50,404 nucleotides of DNA, taken from positions 1-50,404 of the forward strand of contig NZ_JAEUPY010000565.1 in assembly GCF_016790065.1 (NCBI RefSeq). Direction: 5' to 3'. Made by a program: the position numbers and the translations under genes. The notes under the pieces are model-generated. The model did not search any database. It saw only the letters and a program-made list of their open reading frames with translations, and was not told the origin of the DNA. The first letter of the stretch is position 1. Each line of letters starts with the position of its first letter. The stretch comes from Steroidobacter sp. GTDB lineage: Bacteria > Pseudomonadota > Gammaproteobacteria > Steroidobacterales > Steroidobacteraceae. Positions 27,920 through 35,997 of the stretch are shown here, piece after piece.

Positions 27920-28687
27920 CTAGGAGGATTTCACCCAGTACGCGATGGCAATCGCGATACCTGCGACTACGACGGTCCAGCGCAGGACGGCCGGCGGCAT
28001 CTTGCCGGCCAGCTTGCCGCCGATTGCACCACCGATCAGCGCGCCGACTGCCATGACCACGGCTGCCGACCAAACCACCTGGTCGGAGAACAGGAAGAAC
28101 ACGGCCGCGGCGATGTTGACGCTGAACGCCAGCACTTGCTTGAGCGCGTTCAGGCGGGTGAGCGAATCGTCCACCGTCAACCCGAGCACGGCCAGCAACA
28201 GCACACTCATGCCGGCGCTGAAGAAGCCGCCGTAGATGGCAGCCGCTGCGATGGGCAACGCCGACAGCAGCACGGTGTGGTGCTGGTGCGAAGTATTCGA
28301 CAAGCGTTTGGTGACGAATTTTTTAACTGGCTCCTGCACCGCTAATAGCAGTGACGCCGCCAGGATCATCCAAGGCACCAACGCAGTGAACGTGCGCTCA
28401 CCGGTGCGCACTAGAATCATGCCGCCGGCGAGACCGCCGAGCACAGCAATGGGCACCAGCAACAGCAGTTGCGCGCGCTGACCTTTGAGATTGGGCAATT
28501 GCGCGAGCGTCGCGCCGAAGTAGCCCGGGCACAACGCGACGGCGTTAGTGATATTGGCCGCGACCGGCGGCACACCGACCGCGACCAGCACTGGAAAGCT
28601 GATCAACGTGCCGCCGCCCGCCAATGCATTGATGGCACCGGCTCCGACCGCCGCCAACGCGGCGATCAACAAATCCCAGGAAGTCAT
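27920..28687 (-). CDS. TauE/SafE (TSUP) family anion exporter
   Basis: A 255-residue integral membrane protein with about eight hydrophobic segments. It has the duplicated TSUP pattern: AAVGAGAINALAGGGTLISFPVL near the N-terminus and a matching AIYGGFFSAGMSVLLLAVLG in the second half. Family members move sulfite, sulfoacetate or other organic anions. It lies 55 bases downstream of the extradiol dioxygenase large-subunit gene on the same strand, so it may be the last gene of the car-like operon. That would suit export of a sulfur-containing or acidic pathway product, but the substrate cannot be read from the sequence. Confidence 0.87.
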   Translation of the reverse strand: MTSWDLLIAALAAVGAGAINALAGGGTLISFPVLVAVGVPPVAANITNAVALCPGYFGATLAQLPNLKGQRAQLLLLVPIAVLGGLAGGMILVRTGERTFTALVPWMILAASLLLAVQEPVKKFVTKRLSNTSHQHHTVLLSALPIAAAAIYGGFFSAGMSVLLLAVLGLTVDDSLTRLNALKQVLAFSVNIAAAVFFLFSDQVVWSAAVVMAVGALIGGAIGGKLAGKMPPAVLRWTVVVAGIAIAIAYWVKSS

Positions 28688-28742
28688 CGCTTACCGCTGC
28701 CGCCCATATAGAAAAACATCGTGCGGCGACGTTACAAAACGG

Positions 28743-29555
28743 TCAACGGACCTGAAACGCCATGCCGGCCATGCCACTCGCCCAGGCCGGAATGGCTTCA
28801 TAGAACAAACATTCGCCGGTCGCACCGGGAATCGTGCCCGCCAGAGTAATCCAGGCGTTCACTTCGAGGCCACCATTACCGGCATCGAGCAGGATCTGAT
28901 CGTTGCTGAGCTGCGCGAGTTCCGCGCCCTGCCCGGTGCCGAGCTTGTCGATGAACCAGCGATCCCACGCTTCATTGACGCGGCCTTCTTCCGGCACGCC
29001 CAGCCAATGCGAAAGGCCACCGCCCGCGAGCAACGCCACTCGTTCATCGGCCTTGCAGTGTTCAGCGATGTACTCACGCAGCAGCTCCCCCAGCCGCCAA
29101 CTCTCTTGCGGCGTCGGCGCCGGCGTGTACACCGTATTCACGTACAACAGCACGATGGGCAGCTCGCGCTTGGGATCGACGATGCCAAGCGGAATCATCA
29201 CGCCATGATCCGGCCGCAAGCGTGCCGGCTTGGACAGCTTGAAACCACGATCGCTAGCAAACATCGCGAAGCCGGTCGAGAACGCAGCGTCACCGCGAAT
29301 CTGCTCTGTCGGCAACCCCATATCGCCATACGGCGTATAAGCATCCGCGGTGCCAATGGCGAACGGCATGGGCTGATCGAGTTTGAAGTTGTTCAAATGA
29401 TCGCTGGTGACCATCACCAACAACGTCGGCTGAGCTTCACGCAAGCGACGTCCCAGCTCTTTCATGCCGACGAACACACGCTCGGCCTGCTCTTCCAACC
29501 CGACAGGAGAGCCCAGCACGTGTGACATGGCGAATGCGCCAACGATCTCGCCCAC
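28743..29555 (-). CDS. Class III extradiol dioxygenase, catalytic (LigB-type, CarBb-like) subunit
   Basis: 270 residues from a GTG at 29555. This start, two bases after the small-subunit stop, gives GEIVGAFAMSH. The predicted iron ligands are then His12, His53 (VTSDHLNNF) and Glu231 (GGLEVNAW), with acid-base His183 in GGGLSHWLG. His12 is in the same position as in protocatechuate 4,5-dioxygenase LigB. The frame is open to 29627, but the extra residues overlap the small-subunit gene. The neighbours (CarAa-like oxygenase, CarC-like hydrolase) point to the CarBb role, ring cleavage of 2'-aminobiphenyl-2,3-diol or a similar catechol, rather than protocatechuate. The real substrate is unproven. 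Confidence 0.88.
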   Translation of the reverse strand: MGEIVGAFAMSHVLGSPVGLEEQAERVFVGMKELGRRLREAQPTLLVMVTSDHLNNFKLDQPMPFAIGTADAYTPYGDMGLPTEQIRGDAAFSTGFAMFASDRGFKLSKPARLRPDHGVMIPLGIVDPKRELPIVLLYVNTVYTPAPTPQESWRLGELLREYIAEHCKADERVALLAGGGLSHWLGVPEEGRVNEAWDRWFIDKLGTGQGAELAQLSNDQILLDAGNGGLEVNAWITLAGTIPGATGECLFYEAIPAWASGMAGMAFQVR

Positions 29556-29557
29556 GC

Positions 29558-29824
29558 TCAGCGCCTCGCGAAGTAATAGTCGATGGCAAAGAACGGCATG
29601 GTCGGCCGGCCCGACCAGATCAGCCACTTGATCACCAGATTGGGATGAATGCCGAGCCGATGCAAATCGTCACGACTGCCGGTTCGCAAGGTCTGGCGCA
29701 CATCCGCGGGGATGCCGAAACGATCGAACAACGATTCCGGATCGGTGCGAATCAAACCGCGATCCGCTGGTGTCTCGATCAAGTGCTCGATCAGTTCGTG
29801 CACACCCTGCGGCGCGGCTGCCAC
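29558..29824 (-). CDS. Class III extradiol dioxygenase, small (LigA-type, CarBa-like) subunit
   Basis: An 88-residue protein of the LigA superfamily, recognised by the helix-rich plan and the stretch LRTGSRDDLHRLGIHPNLVI followed by KWLIW. Length and position match CarBa of carbazole degraders (about 90 residues), which forms the heteromeric ring-cleavage enzyme with CarBb. It starts one base after the stop of the hydrolase gene and ends two bases before the GTG of the large subunit, so the three are translated from one message. It has no catalytic residues of its own. Confidence 0.82.
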   Translation of the reverse strand: MAAAPQGVHELIEHLIETPADRGLIRTDPESLFDRFGIPADVRQTLRTGSRDDLHRLGIHPNLVIKWLIWSGRPTMPFFAIDYYFARR

Positions 29825-29825
29825 G

Positions 29826-30662
29826 TCAGTTCACCGGCTGGGTCAGAAACCGTTCGACGGCAGCACAGAAGTCGGCGGTGTGCTCGATCATGGCCCAGTG
29901 ACCGCAATGGGGCACGATGTAGCCCCAGCTGTTTTCGAACAACTCCAGAAAACGGTGCGCACGCGCCAACGTGGACACGCCGTCTTCCTTGCCGTTCACG
30001 ATCAACACCGGTTGTTTGATTTGTTGCAAAACATCTTCGGCGTAGTTCAGCGTGCCTTTGCGGGTCTCGGTGTTGACTGCTGCCAACGCAGCTTTCGCGC
30101 CCGGCTCCAGAGTCAGGTTGTAGCGATACTGAACCAGCTCTTCGGGCGGCGAATACTTCGGCGAGGTCAACCCCGCAATCACTCGGCGCATGCCGTCGAC
30201 GGTGAAATCGTAATTCAAGTTGTGCAGTAACTGCGGTGACGGCCTTTCCGGAATCGGTAGACCCGCACTGCCCATCAACACCAGCCGCTCGACACGCTCT
30301 GGACGCTGCAACGTCGCGCCAATACATGTGGCGCCACCCATGGAATTGCCGACCAAGAATGCCCTGTCGATGTTGAGCACATCGAGCAACGTCACTAACT
30401 GACGATTCCGTCCCGGCTGATCGTATGTGTAGACCTCAGGCGCAGGCTTATCGCTACGCCCGAACCCGACCATGTCTGGCGCGATGACCCGAAATTTCTT
30501 GGCGAAGATCGGAATGCACTCTCGCCAGTTGCCGTAAGCATCGGCACCCGCGCCACCGCCGTGCATGAGCACCAACGTCGGACCACTACCGGCTTCCAGG
30601 TAGTGGGTGCGAATGCCGTTGGTGTCGACGAAGTGCGAGGCGAATTCGGTCGTGCTGCTCAT
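29826..30662 (-). CDS. carC: CarC-like meta-cleavage product hydrolase (alpha/beta fold)
   Basis: 278 residues from the ATG at 30662, 11 bases after the Rieske gene stop; the open frame to 30761 overlaps that gene and is not used. The alpha/beta-hydrolase triad is Ser107 in LVGNSMGGAT, Asp227 in NGKEDGVS and His255 in PHCGHWAMIEH. The oxyanion region is LMHGGGAGADAYGNW. From memory of CarC of Pseudomonas resinovorans CA10, long stretches correspond closely (NYDFT..GM, SWGYI.PHCGHWAMIEH), more so than for BphD or MhpC. The expected reaction is hydrolytic C-C cleavage of a 2-hydroxy-6-oxo-6-aryl-hexa-2,4-dienoate to 2-hydroxypenta-2,4-dienoate plus an aromatic acid (anthranilate for carbazole). 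Confidence 0.88.
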   Translation of the reverse strand: MSSTTEFASHFVDTNGIRTHYLEAGSGPTLVLMHGGGAGADAYGNWRECIPIFAKKFRVIAPDMVGFGRSDKPAPEVYTYDQPGRNRQLVTLLDVLNIDRAFLVGNSMGGATCIGATLQRPERVERLVLMGSAGLPIPERPSPQLLHNLNYDFTVDGMRRVIAGLTSPKYSPPEELVQYRYNLTLEPGAKAALAAVNTETRKGTLNYAEDVLQQIKQPVLIVNGKEDGVSTLARAHRFLELFENSWGYIVPHCGHWAMIEHTADFCAAVERFLTQPVN

Positions 30663-30673
30663 GGCTTGGATAA

Positions 30674-31846
30674 TCAGCGCAGGTCTTGAGGAGTCTGAAT
30701 ACCGCGATTGGCCCGGCTCGCCAACCGTCGCCATTCCAGAATGGTCGAATCGGGCTCGCACAACATTTCATCCACCCAACCGAAGTCGTCGGCATAGAAC
30801 GGCTCGGTCACCTCGCGCGCCCAAATGTCGTCGGCGTTGAACCCGTCCAAGCCGTGCGGCTTGTAGATGGATTCGAAATCGTTGGCGAACTGAATCCTAT
30901 CCTCGTCGGTTTGCACCTGAGTGCCGATGGTCTGCACATACAGATGCGTCTTGCCATCCAGCGGCACATACCACTCGAACTGCGTCAGACCCGGCAGCGG
31001 AAACGATTCGACTTTCAACACACCCGGCAGCCAGATCGAAGTCCCAACCGACGCCGACGTGCCTTGCACTTGTTCCGAGCGTGGACCACGCACGACCACG
31101 CGACCGTCGATCACGCCATCCCAAACGGGCTTGTGCTGAGCGAAGTCGTCGATCACACCTTTGGGACCAGCCGCATCTTCCACCACTTGCACGGCACCCG
31201 GCAGCGGCGTGTGGCCGATGGGGAAGTTGAACGTGCGGTAATGACGCAGCGTCGTGTCCTTGTGAATGAAGATGTGCAAGGCGTCGAAGCCGTTCTCGGC
31301 ACCGAGACGCCAATTCGAGTTCACCACGCGATGCTTGCCTAGAATCATCACGTCGTCATCGAGGAAGCCCGGCGGCACGTCCTGACTCAGCGGCGGCACC
31401 GGATCCAGATCGCCGATGAACACAAAGATCAGCCCTTTGGCTTCCTGCACCGGGAAACTCATGATCTTGCGACGACCGATCAAGCGGCTGTCGGGCACGG
31501 CCAGAATGTTCACCAGTTCGCCGGTTTGGAAACGATAGGTGTAGCCGTGATACCAGCAGGTGATGGTGTCCTTGGTGTAACAATCCGGCTTGCGTGACAA
31601 CGGCACGCCACGATGCAAACAACGATCGCGGATCGCGTACACCTTGCCGTCGATGCGCTTCAGCAGCAGCTTTTCGCCGAGCGCCGTCACGGTGATCAGC
31701 TGGCCTTCGACCAGCTCATTGGAGAAGCGCACCGGATACCAGTGATTGCGAAAGCCCAGCTTGGCTTCCACATAGGCGCGCCAATCGCCCACTGCCGCGG
31801 CGACTTCGGGACGGACGCCTTCCGGGGTTTGCGCGTCATCACTCAT
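30674..31846 (-). CDS. carAa: CarAa-like Rieske non-haem iron terminal oxygenase (angular dioxygenase type)
   Basis: A 390-residue oxygenase. The Rieske cluster ligands are Cys76, His78 (DRCLHRG), Cys97 and His100 (ITCWYHGYTY). The mononuclear iron site has His191 and His195 in GFDALHIFIHKDT, the bridging Asp188, and an Asp at 339 or 340 in GFNADDIWARE. Segments GFRNHWYPV, SIWLPGVLKV, TQFEWYVPLD and the end RGIQTPQ correspond closely, from memory, to carbazole 1,9a-dioxygenase CarAa (384 residues), a homotrimer with no beta subunit; no beta-subunit gene is present here either. It should dihydroxylate a bicyclic or tricyclic aromatic using electrons from the ferredoxin and reductase encoded divergently. 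Carbazole, dibenzofuran or another diaryl compound are possible substrates. Confidence 0.9.
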   Translation of the reverse strand: MSDDAQTPEGVRPEVAAAVGDWRAYVEAKLGFRNHWYPVRFSNELVEGQLITVTALGEKLLLKRIDGKVYAIRDRCLHRGVPLSRKPDCYTKDTITCWYHGYTYRFQTGELVNILAVPDSRLIGRRKIMSFPVQEAKGLIFVFIGDLDPVPPLSQDVPPGFLDDDVMILGKHRVVNSNWRLGAENGFDALHIFIHKDTTLRHYRTFNFPIGHTPLPGAVQVVEDAAGPKGVIDDFAQHKPVWDGVIDGRVVVRGPRSEQVQGTSASVGTSIWLPGVLKVESFPLPGLTQFEWYVPLDGKTHLYVQTIGTQVQTDEDRIQFANDFESIYKPHGLDGFNADDIWAREVTEPFYADDFGWVDEMLCEPDSTILEWRRLASRANRGIQTPQDLR

Positions 31847-31888
31847 GATCTACTGCATCCTCGAAACAAAAACTCGATTTGTTGATCG

Positions 31889-32665
31889 TCAAGCGAAGTG
31901 CGCACTCACCGTGCCGATGCCGGCGATGGTCGCGTGGACGACGTCGCCTTCTTTCACCGATGTCATCGGGCCGAGCGCGCCAGTCATCACCAGCTCGCCT
32001 TCTTTGAGCGGCCGACCCAATTCGCGCGAACGTCTCGCCAGCCACACCGCTGCATTAAGCGGGCCGCCGAGACAATCACGACCGTAACCGCTCGACACCG
32101 ACTTGCCGTTGAGTGTCATAGTCATCGCGCAATTCACTAGGTCCAGTCCTTCGAGGCGCTGCGCAGGCCCGCCGAGCACCAGCACGCCCGACGAAGCGTT
32201 GTCGGCGATGGTGTCGACGATGTCGATGTTCCAACCGGCGATACGACTGCCGACGACTTCGAGCGCTGGCAACACACAACCAACCGAGGCGATGACATCT
32301 GCCACTGTTGCGTGCGCCATATCCAAGTCACGCGACAAGATCAGTGCAATCTCGGCTTCGACACGTGGCTGCTGAAGTCGCGACACCGGGATGGTCTCGC
32401 CCGTGCCGTACACCATGTCCGCAAATAGTTGGCCGAAATCCGGCTCGGCCACGCCGAGCTGCTTCTGCACCGCCGGCGAGGTCAGCCCAATCTTGCGACC
32501 CACGGGCCGGCGGCCGCTCTCGATCCAATGCGAAATCTGAGCCTGCTGAACGGCATAGGCCGTCCGGGTGTCGCCCGCGTCGAAACGAGTGCGGATTGGA
32601 GGCAGCGGCGCGCCGCCATACGCATCCAACAAAGCTCGCGCGGTTTCGCCGACTCTCGAATCCAT
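31889..32665 (-). CDS. 2-oxopent-4-enoate (2-hydroxypenta-2,4-dienoate) hydratase
   Basis: A 258-residue enzyme of the MhpD/XylJ/CarD family (fumarylacetoacetase-like fold). Metal-binding acidic residues lie in RVEAEIALILSRDL. Other conserved stretches are GRKIGLTSPAVQKQLGV, DNASSGVLVLGG, GRDCLGGPLNAAVWLAR and ELVMTGALGPMTSVKEGD. It converts the dienol product of the C-C hydrolase to 4-hydroxy-2-oxovalerate, the substrate of the aldolase at 40.8-41.8 kb. It is the first gene of the minus-strand operon hydratase-carAa-carC-small subunit-large subunit. A candidate operator lies 35 bases upstream of its start. Confidence 0.93.
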   Translation of the reverse strand: MDSRVGETARALLDAYGGAPLPPIRTRFDAGDTRTAYAVQQAQISHWIESGRRPVGRKIGLTSPAVQKQLGVAEPDFGQLFADMVYGTGETIPVSRLQQPRVEAEIALILSRDLDMAHATVADVIASVGCVLPALEVVGSRIAGWNIDIVDTIADNASSGVLVLGGPAQRLEGLDLVNCAMTMTLNGKSVSSGYGRDCLGGPLNAAVWLARRSRELGRPLKEGELVMTGALGPMTSVKEGDVVHATIAGIGTVSAHFA

Positions 32666-32699
32666 TGCCCACCCCTCTCGCTGGAGCCACGTTATATGA

Positions 32700-32718
32700 T
32701 TGTATGATAATCATGCAA
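32700..32718. promoter_or_regulatory. Candidate GntR operator, site A (hydratase / reductase divergent promoter)
   Basis: TTGTATGAT (32700-32708), one base, and ATCATGCAA (32710-32718) form a 19-base dyad with one mismatch. It sits in the 84-base gap between the divergent hydratase and reductase genes. It shares TTGTATGAY with four other intergenic sites in this island. Binding by the GntR protein encoded at 38.2-38.9 kb is inferred. Confidence 0.65.
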
Positions 32719-32749
32719 TATGGCGTTGAACGGATAGGCGGTTACCTTA

Positions 32750-33748
32750 ATGCAGCGGGCGCGGTTGATTTTTCAGGACGGGGCCGAGCTGACCGTTGCG
32801 GTTGCGCCCGGCCAGACGCTGCTGGAAGGCGCGCTCGCCGCCGATGCACCGGTGCGTTATGACTGCTGTTCCGGCAGTTGCGGCAGCTGTGTCGTCCAAT
32901 GCCTGGCCGGGGAATCCGTGGTCGATGTGACCGGGAAAATGCCCGTGAATGCTGACGAGCTGGCCGAGGGGTTGCGGCCCGCGTGCCTTACGCGGATCAA
33001 GACCGACGCCACCTTCGAGCTGCCCTACTCGCTGCATGACGCGCCATCTTTGCCGTCGAAACATTCGGCGCAGATCGTCGAGTTGCGTCGGGGCGCGCCG
33101 TCGGTTGCCTTACTCAAGTTGCAGCTGGATCGCGCCGAGGATTTTGTTTTTCAGCCTGGTCAGTATGTCCGCCTCGCCGCGCCTGGCGTCGGTGAAGCGC
33201 GGGCCTACTCGATTGCCAGCACCGCCACCGATCTGCCGCTGCTCGAGCTCATGATTCGGCTGGTGCCGAATGGAACGATGTCGCGCTGGCTGCAGGAGAC
33301 TGCGAAGGTCGGCGATCGCGTGAAATTGCAGGCGCCGCTGGGATCTTTCGGGCTCGACGATCGCGCGACTCGTCATGTGTTTGTCGCTGGCGGGACGGGA
33401 CTCGCGCCGGTGTTGTCGATGGTCCGCTCACTGCGCGGTCGCGGTCAGCCGGCACTGCTATGTTTCGGCTGCACGCGTCGACAGGAATTGTTTTACGAAC
33501 AAGAGCTGGCCGCGCTCGCCGCGTCCATGCCCGAACTCGAAGTGCGCATCGCCGTCATGGAAGGCGCAGACATCGATTTACACAGTGGCACCGCGGTCTC
33601 GTTACTTCGACGCGAAGACTTCGATGCCGCCACCGTTTGCTACCTCTGCGGCCCGCCACTCATGGTCGACGCCGCCCGCAAAGCCTTGAGCGCACACGGC
33701 GTCGCCACCAAGGCCATCCGCGCCGAACGCTTTCAGCCTGGCGGCTGA
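32750..33748 (+). CDS. Ferredoxin reductase with plant-type 2Fe-2S, FAD and NAD domains (CarAd role)
   Basis: A 332-residue electron-transfer protein. The N-terminal plant-type ferredoxin domain has Cys39, Cys44, Cys47 (CCSGSCGSC) and Cys79. The FAD-binding domain follows with ARAYSIAST (the RxYS motif), then a NAD-binding domain with VFVAGGTGLAPVLSMVRSL and CYLCGPPLMVDAARKAL. The fused plan is that of CarAd, BenC and phenol hydroxylase reductases. It passes electrons from NADH to the Rieske ferredoxin encoded next, and so to the CarAa-like oxygenase. It is transcribed divergently from the oxygenase operon; candidate operator A lies between. Confidence 0.92.
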   Translation: MQRARLIFQDGAELTVAVAPGQTLLEGALAADAPVRYDCCSGSCGSCVVQCLAGESVVDVTGKMPVNADELAEGLRPACLTRIKTDATFELPYSLHDAPSLPSKHSAQIVELRRGAPSVALLKLQLDRAEDFVFQPGQYVRLAAPGVGEARAYSIASTATDLPLLELMIRLVPNGTMSRWLQETAKVGDRVKLQAPLGSFGLDDRATRHVFVAGGTGLAPVLSMVRSLRGRGQPALLCFGCTRRQELFYEQELAALAASMPELEVRIAVMEGADIDLHSGTAVSLLRREDFDAATVCYLCGPPLMVDAARKALSAHGVATKAIRAERFQPGG

Positions 33749-33809
33749 CCTCGCGCTCGCCGCTCAATCAGTTCGCGCCTCGGGCAATTCCCGGTTGACC
33801 GCGCGAACT

Positions 33810-33820
33810 TTGTATGACAA
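33810..33820. promoter_or_regulatory. Candidate GntR operator, site B (upstream of Rieske ferredoxin)
   Basis: TTGTATGACAA matches the general GntR-family half-dyad form TNGTNNNACNA exactly and is identical to the core of site C. It lies in the 125-base gap between the reductase and ferredoxin genes, 53 bases before the ferredoxin ATG. TTGACC at 33795-33800 just upstream may be a -35 element, but the matching -10 is poor. Confidence 0.55.
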
Positions 33821-33873
33821 TACTACAGAAACTGGATTCTGGACCCCGTGCAGTGAGCTGCGAACGAGCCGCC

Positions 33874-34191
33874 ATGACCTTTGCCGATCGACGCCTGTTG
33901 TGTGCGGCGGATGACGTTGCGCCCGGCGCCATGCTGCGCGTTCAGCCCGAGGGACTGGACCCGATCCTGGTGTGCAATGTCGACGGCAAGCTCTATGCGG
34001 TCGATGACGAATGCACGCACGCCATCGCGTCGCTGTCCGAAGGGCGACTGCAAGGAAACATCGTGTTCTGTCCCATGCACGGCGGCAGCTTCGATGTTTG
34101 CTCCGGCAAGGCCAAGAGCCTGCCGTGTAAGCAGTCGCTGCGCACCTGGCCGATCGAAGTGAGTGACGGCAAGGTTTATTTGGTCAGATGA
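33874..34191 (+). CDS. carAc: Rieske-type 2Fe-2S ferredoxin (CarAc-like)
   Basis: A 105-residue soluble ferredoxin. Rieske ligands are Cys47 and His49 in DECTHAIASLSEG, and Cys66 and His69 in FCPMHGGSFDVCSG. From memory this segment is close to CarAc of Pseudomonas resinovorans (TCTHGIASLSEG, CPFHGGAFNVCTG). It carries electrons from the reductase to the terminal oxygenase. The ATG at 33874 gives the expected length; the frame is open to an ATG at 33814, but that codon lies inside candidate operator B. The stop is 15 bases from the end of the convergent gamma-glutamyltransferase gene. Confidence 0.9.
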   Translation: MTFADRRLLCAADDVAPGAMLRVQPEGLDPILVCNVDGKLYAVDDECTHAIASLSEGRLQGNIVFCPMHGGSFDVCSGKAKSLPCKQSLRTWPIEVSDGKVYLVR

Positions 34192-34206
34192 CCTTTGGAA
34201 TGTTTC

Positions 34207-35997
34207 TTAGCGGCCGACTGCGTACGCCTGCATCAGCCTTGGCGTAGCCGCCGCTCGCAATATTCCATCCGTTCCGCGCGACGCTGCTGTGAGTCTTCCG
34301 GCCGACCAAGCCGGCGCGACCTTCACGTCATGACCTCGGCGTCTCAGCTCAGCGATCACCTTCTCTCCGTAGCTCTCTTCGATCACAGCCGCGCCTAACA
34401 TCGCCTCGCGCGGATAGAACGACGCCGGAAAGTGCACGCTATGAAACAGCGGCGCATCGATGGCCTGCTGCAAATCCAAGCCATGATGAAGATGTCTGAG
34501 CAGGAAAATCAGTTGCCACTGATCCTGTTGATCGCCACCCGGCGTACCACAAATCATCGACGTACCATCGTCACGCGTCGCCAGCGTCGGCGTAAGCGTC
34601 GTACGCGGCCGTTTACCGGGCGCGAGGCTGCCCGGCAGCCCAGGCTCCAACCAGAACATCTGCGCTCTGGTATTGAGCGCGAATCCCAGCTCAGGAATGG
34701 TCGGTGACGATTGCGGCCAACCCCCTGAAGGCGTCGCCGACACCAGGTTGCCGAAACGATCGATCACATCGAAGTGCACTGTGTCGCCGGGCTTCAAGGT
34801 CGGCTTCAAATGCATCATGGTCGGCTCACCAACCCCGAGCCCGCCGCTCTCGCCGGTGGCAATGCGCACCATGCTCAAGCTCTTCGCGACCTGCGCCTCG
34901 AAGCCAGGCAACACCCCGGGCCGCAGTTCGTGCGAGGCACTATCGCCGATTAACTTGCGACGCTCAGCCGCATAGCTCTCGCTCAGCAATGCCTCGACGG
35001 GAACCGGCATGAAGTTCGGATCGCCGTAATAAGCTTCGCGATCCGCGAACGCTAGCTTCAGCGCCTCAAGCACGATGTGAACAAACTCGGGCTCGGACGC
35101 CGGCAACGTCGAGAAGTCATAACCAGCGAGCAGCGACAACGCTTGCAGCAGCACCGGCCCTTGGCCCCAAGGCCCGGTCTTACAGAACATCCAATCGCGA
35201 TAACGAAACGTCTGCGGCGCTTCGTAACTGGCCTGCCACTTCGCCATGTCATCGCCGGTCAGCAGACCTTTGTGGCGCTGACCGCTCGCATCCATCAATT
35301 CTTGCGTACGACAGAAGCGATCGATGGCTTCAGCAACAAACCCACTCGACCAAGCCGCACGGGCGCGCTCGATCTGTTGTTCGCGACTGCCCTCGCCCGT
35401 CGCGCTGAGAATTTTTCGCCAGGTCGCAGCTAGGGCCGGATTACGGAATAACTGATTCGGCGCCGGCACTTCATTGTTGGGCAACCAAACCGGCGCCGAC
35501 ATCGGCCACTCTTTTCGAAACGCCTCCGCGACATCGCCAATCGCTCGCGACGCTCCAGGCAACAGCGGATGGCCAGCCTCCGCGTAATGAATCGCAGGCT
35601 CCAATACATCCGCCAGCCGCATGCTGCCGTGATCGCGCAGGAGCGTCATCCACGCATCGAACGATCCCGGCACGGTGGCCGCAAGCAACCCCGAGCCCGG
35701 CACCATGTCGAGGTTCATCGAACGCATCCGCTCAATGGTTGCAGCCGCCGGCGTGACACCTTGACCACAAAGCACGGTGGGCGCGTTATCGCGCGCTGAT
35801 TTGAAAACGATCGGCACTTCGCCAGCTGGCCCGCACAAATGCGGCTCGACGACTTGTAGCGTGAAGCCGATGGCGACCGCAGCGTCAAACGCGTTACCGC
35901 CACGCTCGAGCATGGCCATGCCGACGCCCGACGCGATCCAGTGCGTCGATGCAACGACGCCGAAAGTGCCGCGAATCTCCGGCCGCGTAGTGAACAT
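34207..35997 (-). CDS. Gamma-glutamyltransferase family protein, apparently cytosolic
   Basis: A 596-residue N-terminal-nucleophile hydrolase of the gamma-glutamyltranspeptidase family. The start VVASTHWIASGVGMAMLERGGNAFDAAV is typical. The predicted autocleavage and nucleophile residue is Thr406 in GDTVHFDVID, which separates large and small subunits, and the later glycine-rich segment ICGTPGGDQQDQWQ matches family patterns. No signal peptide is present, unlike periplasmic Ggt, so it may act in the cytosol on a pathway intermediate. Relatives cleave gamma-glutamyl amides or acyl amides (GGT, cephalosporin acylase-like). Its start overlaps the cupin stop (TGATG), placing it last in the monooxygenase-cupin-GGT operon. 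Confidence 0.86.
   Translation of the reverse strand: MFTTRPEIRGTFGVVASTHWIASGVGMAMLERGGNAFDAAVAIGFTLQVVEPHLCGPAGEVPIVFKSARDNAPTVLCGQGVTPAAATIERMRSMNLDMVPGSGLLAATVPGSFDAWMTLLRDHGSMRLADVLEPAIHYAEAGHPLLPGASRAIGDVAEAFRKEWPMSAPVWLPNNEVPAPNQLFRNPALAATWRKILSATGEGSREQQIERARAAWSSGFVAEAIDRFCRTQELMDASGQRHKGLLTGDDMAKWQASYEAPQTFRYRDWMFCKTGPWGQGPVLLQALSLLAGYDFSTLPASEPEFVHIVLEALKLAFADREAYYGDPNFMPVPVEALLSESYAAERRKLIGDSASHELRPGVLPGFEAQVAKSLSMVRIATGESGGLGVGEPTMMHLKPTLKPGDTVHFDVIDRFGNLVSATPSGGWPQSSPTIPELGFALNTRAQMFWLEPGLPGSLAPGKRPRTTLTPTLATRDDGTSMICGTPGGDQQDQWQLIFLLRHLHHGLDLQQAIDAPLFHSVHFPASFYPREAMLGAAVIEESYGEKVIAELRRRGHDVKVAPAWSAGRLTAASRGTDGILRAAATPRLMQAYAVGR

Noticed and set aside
28548-29525. 325-codon open frame on the plus strand
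   Set aside because: Antisense to the extradiol dioxygenase gene, which has complete metal-site motifs and a matching small-subunit gene.
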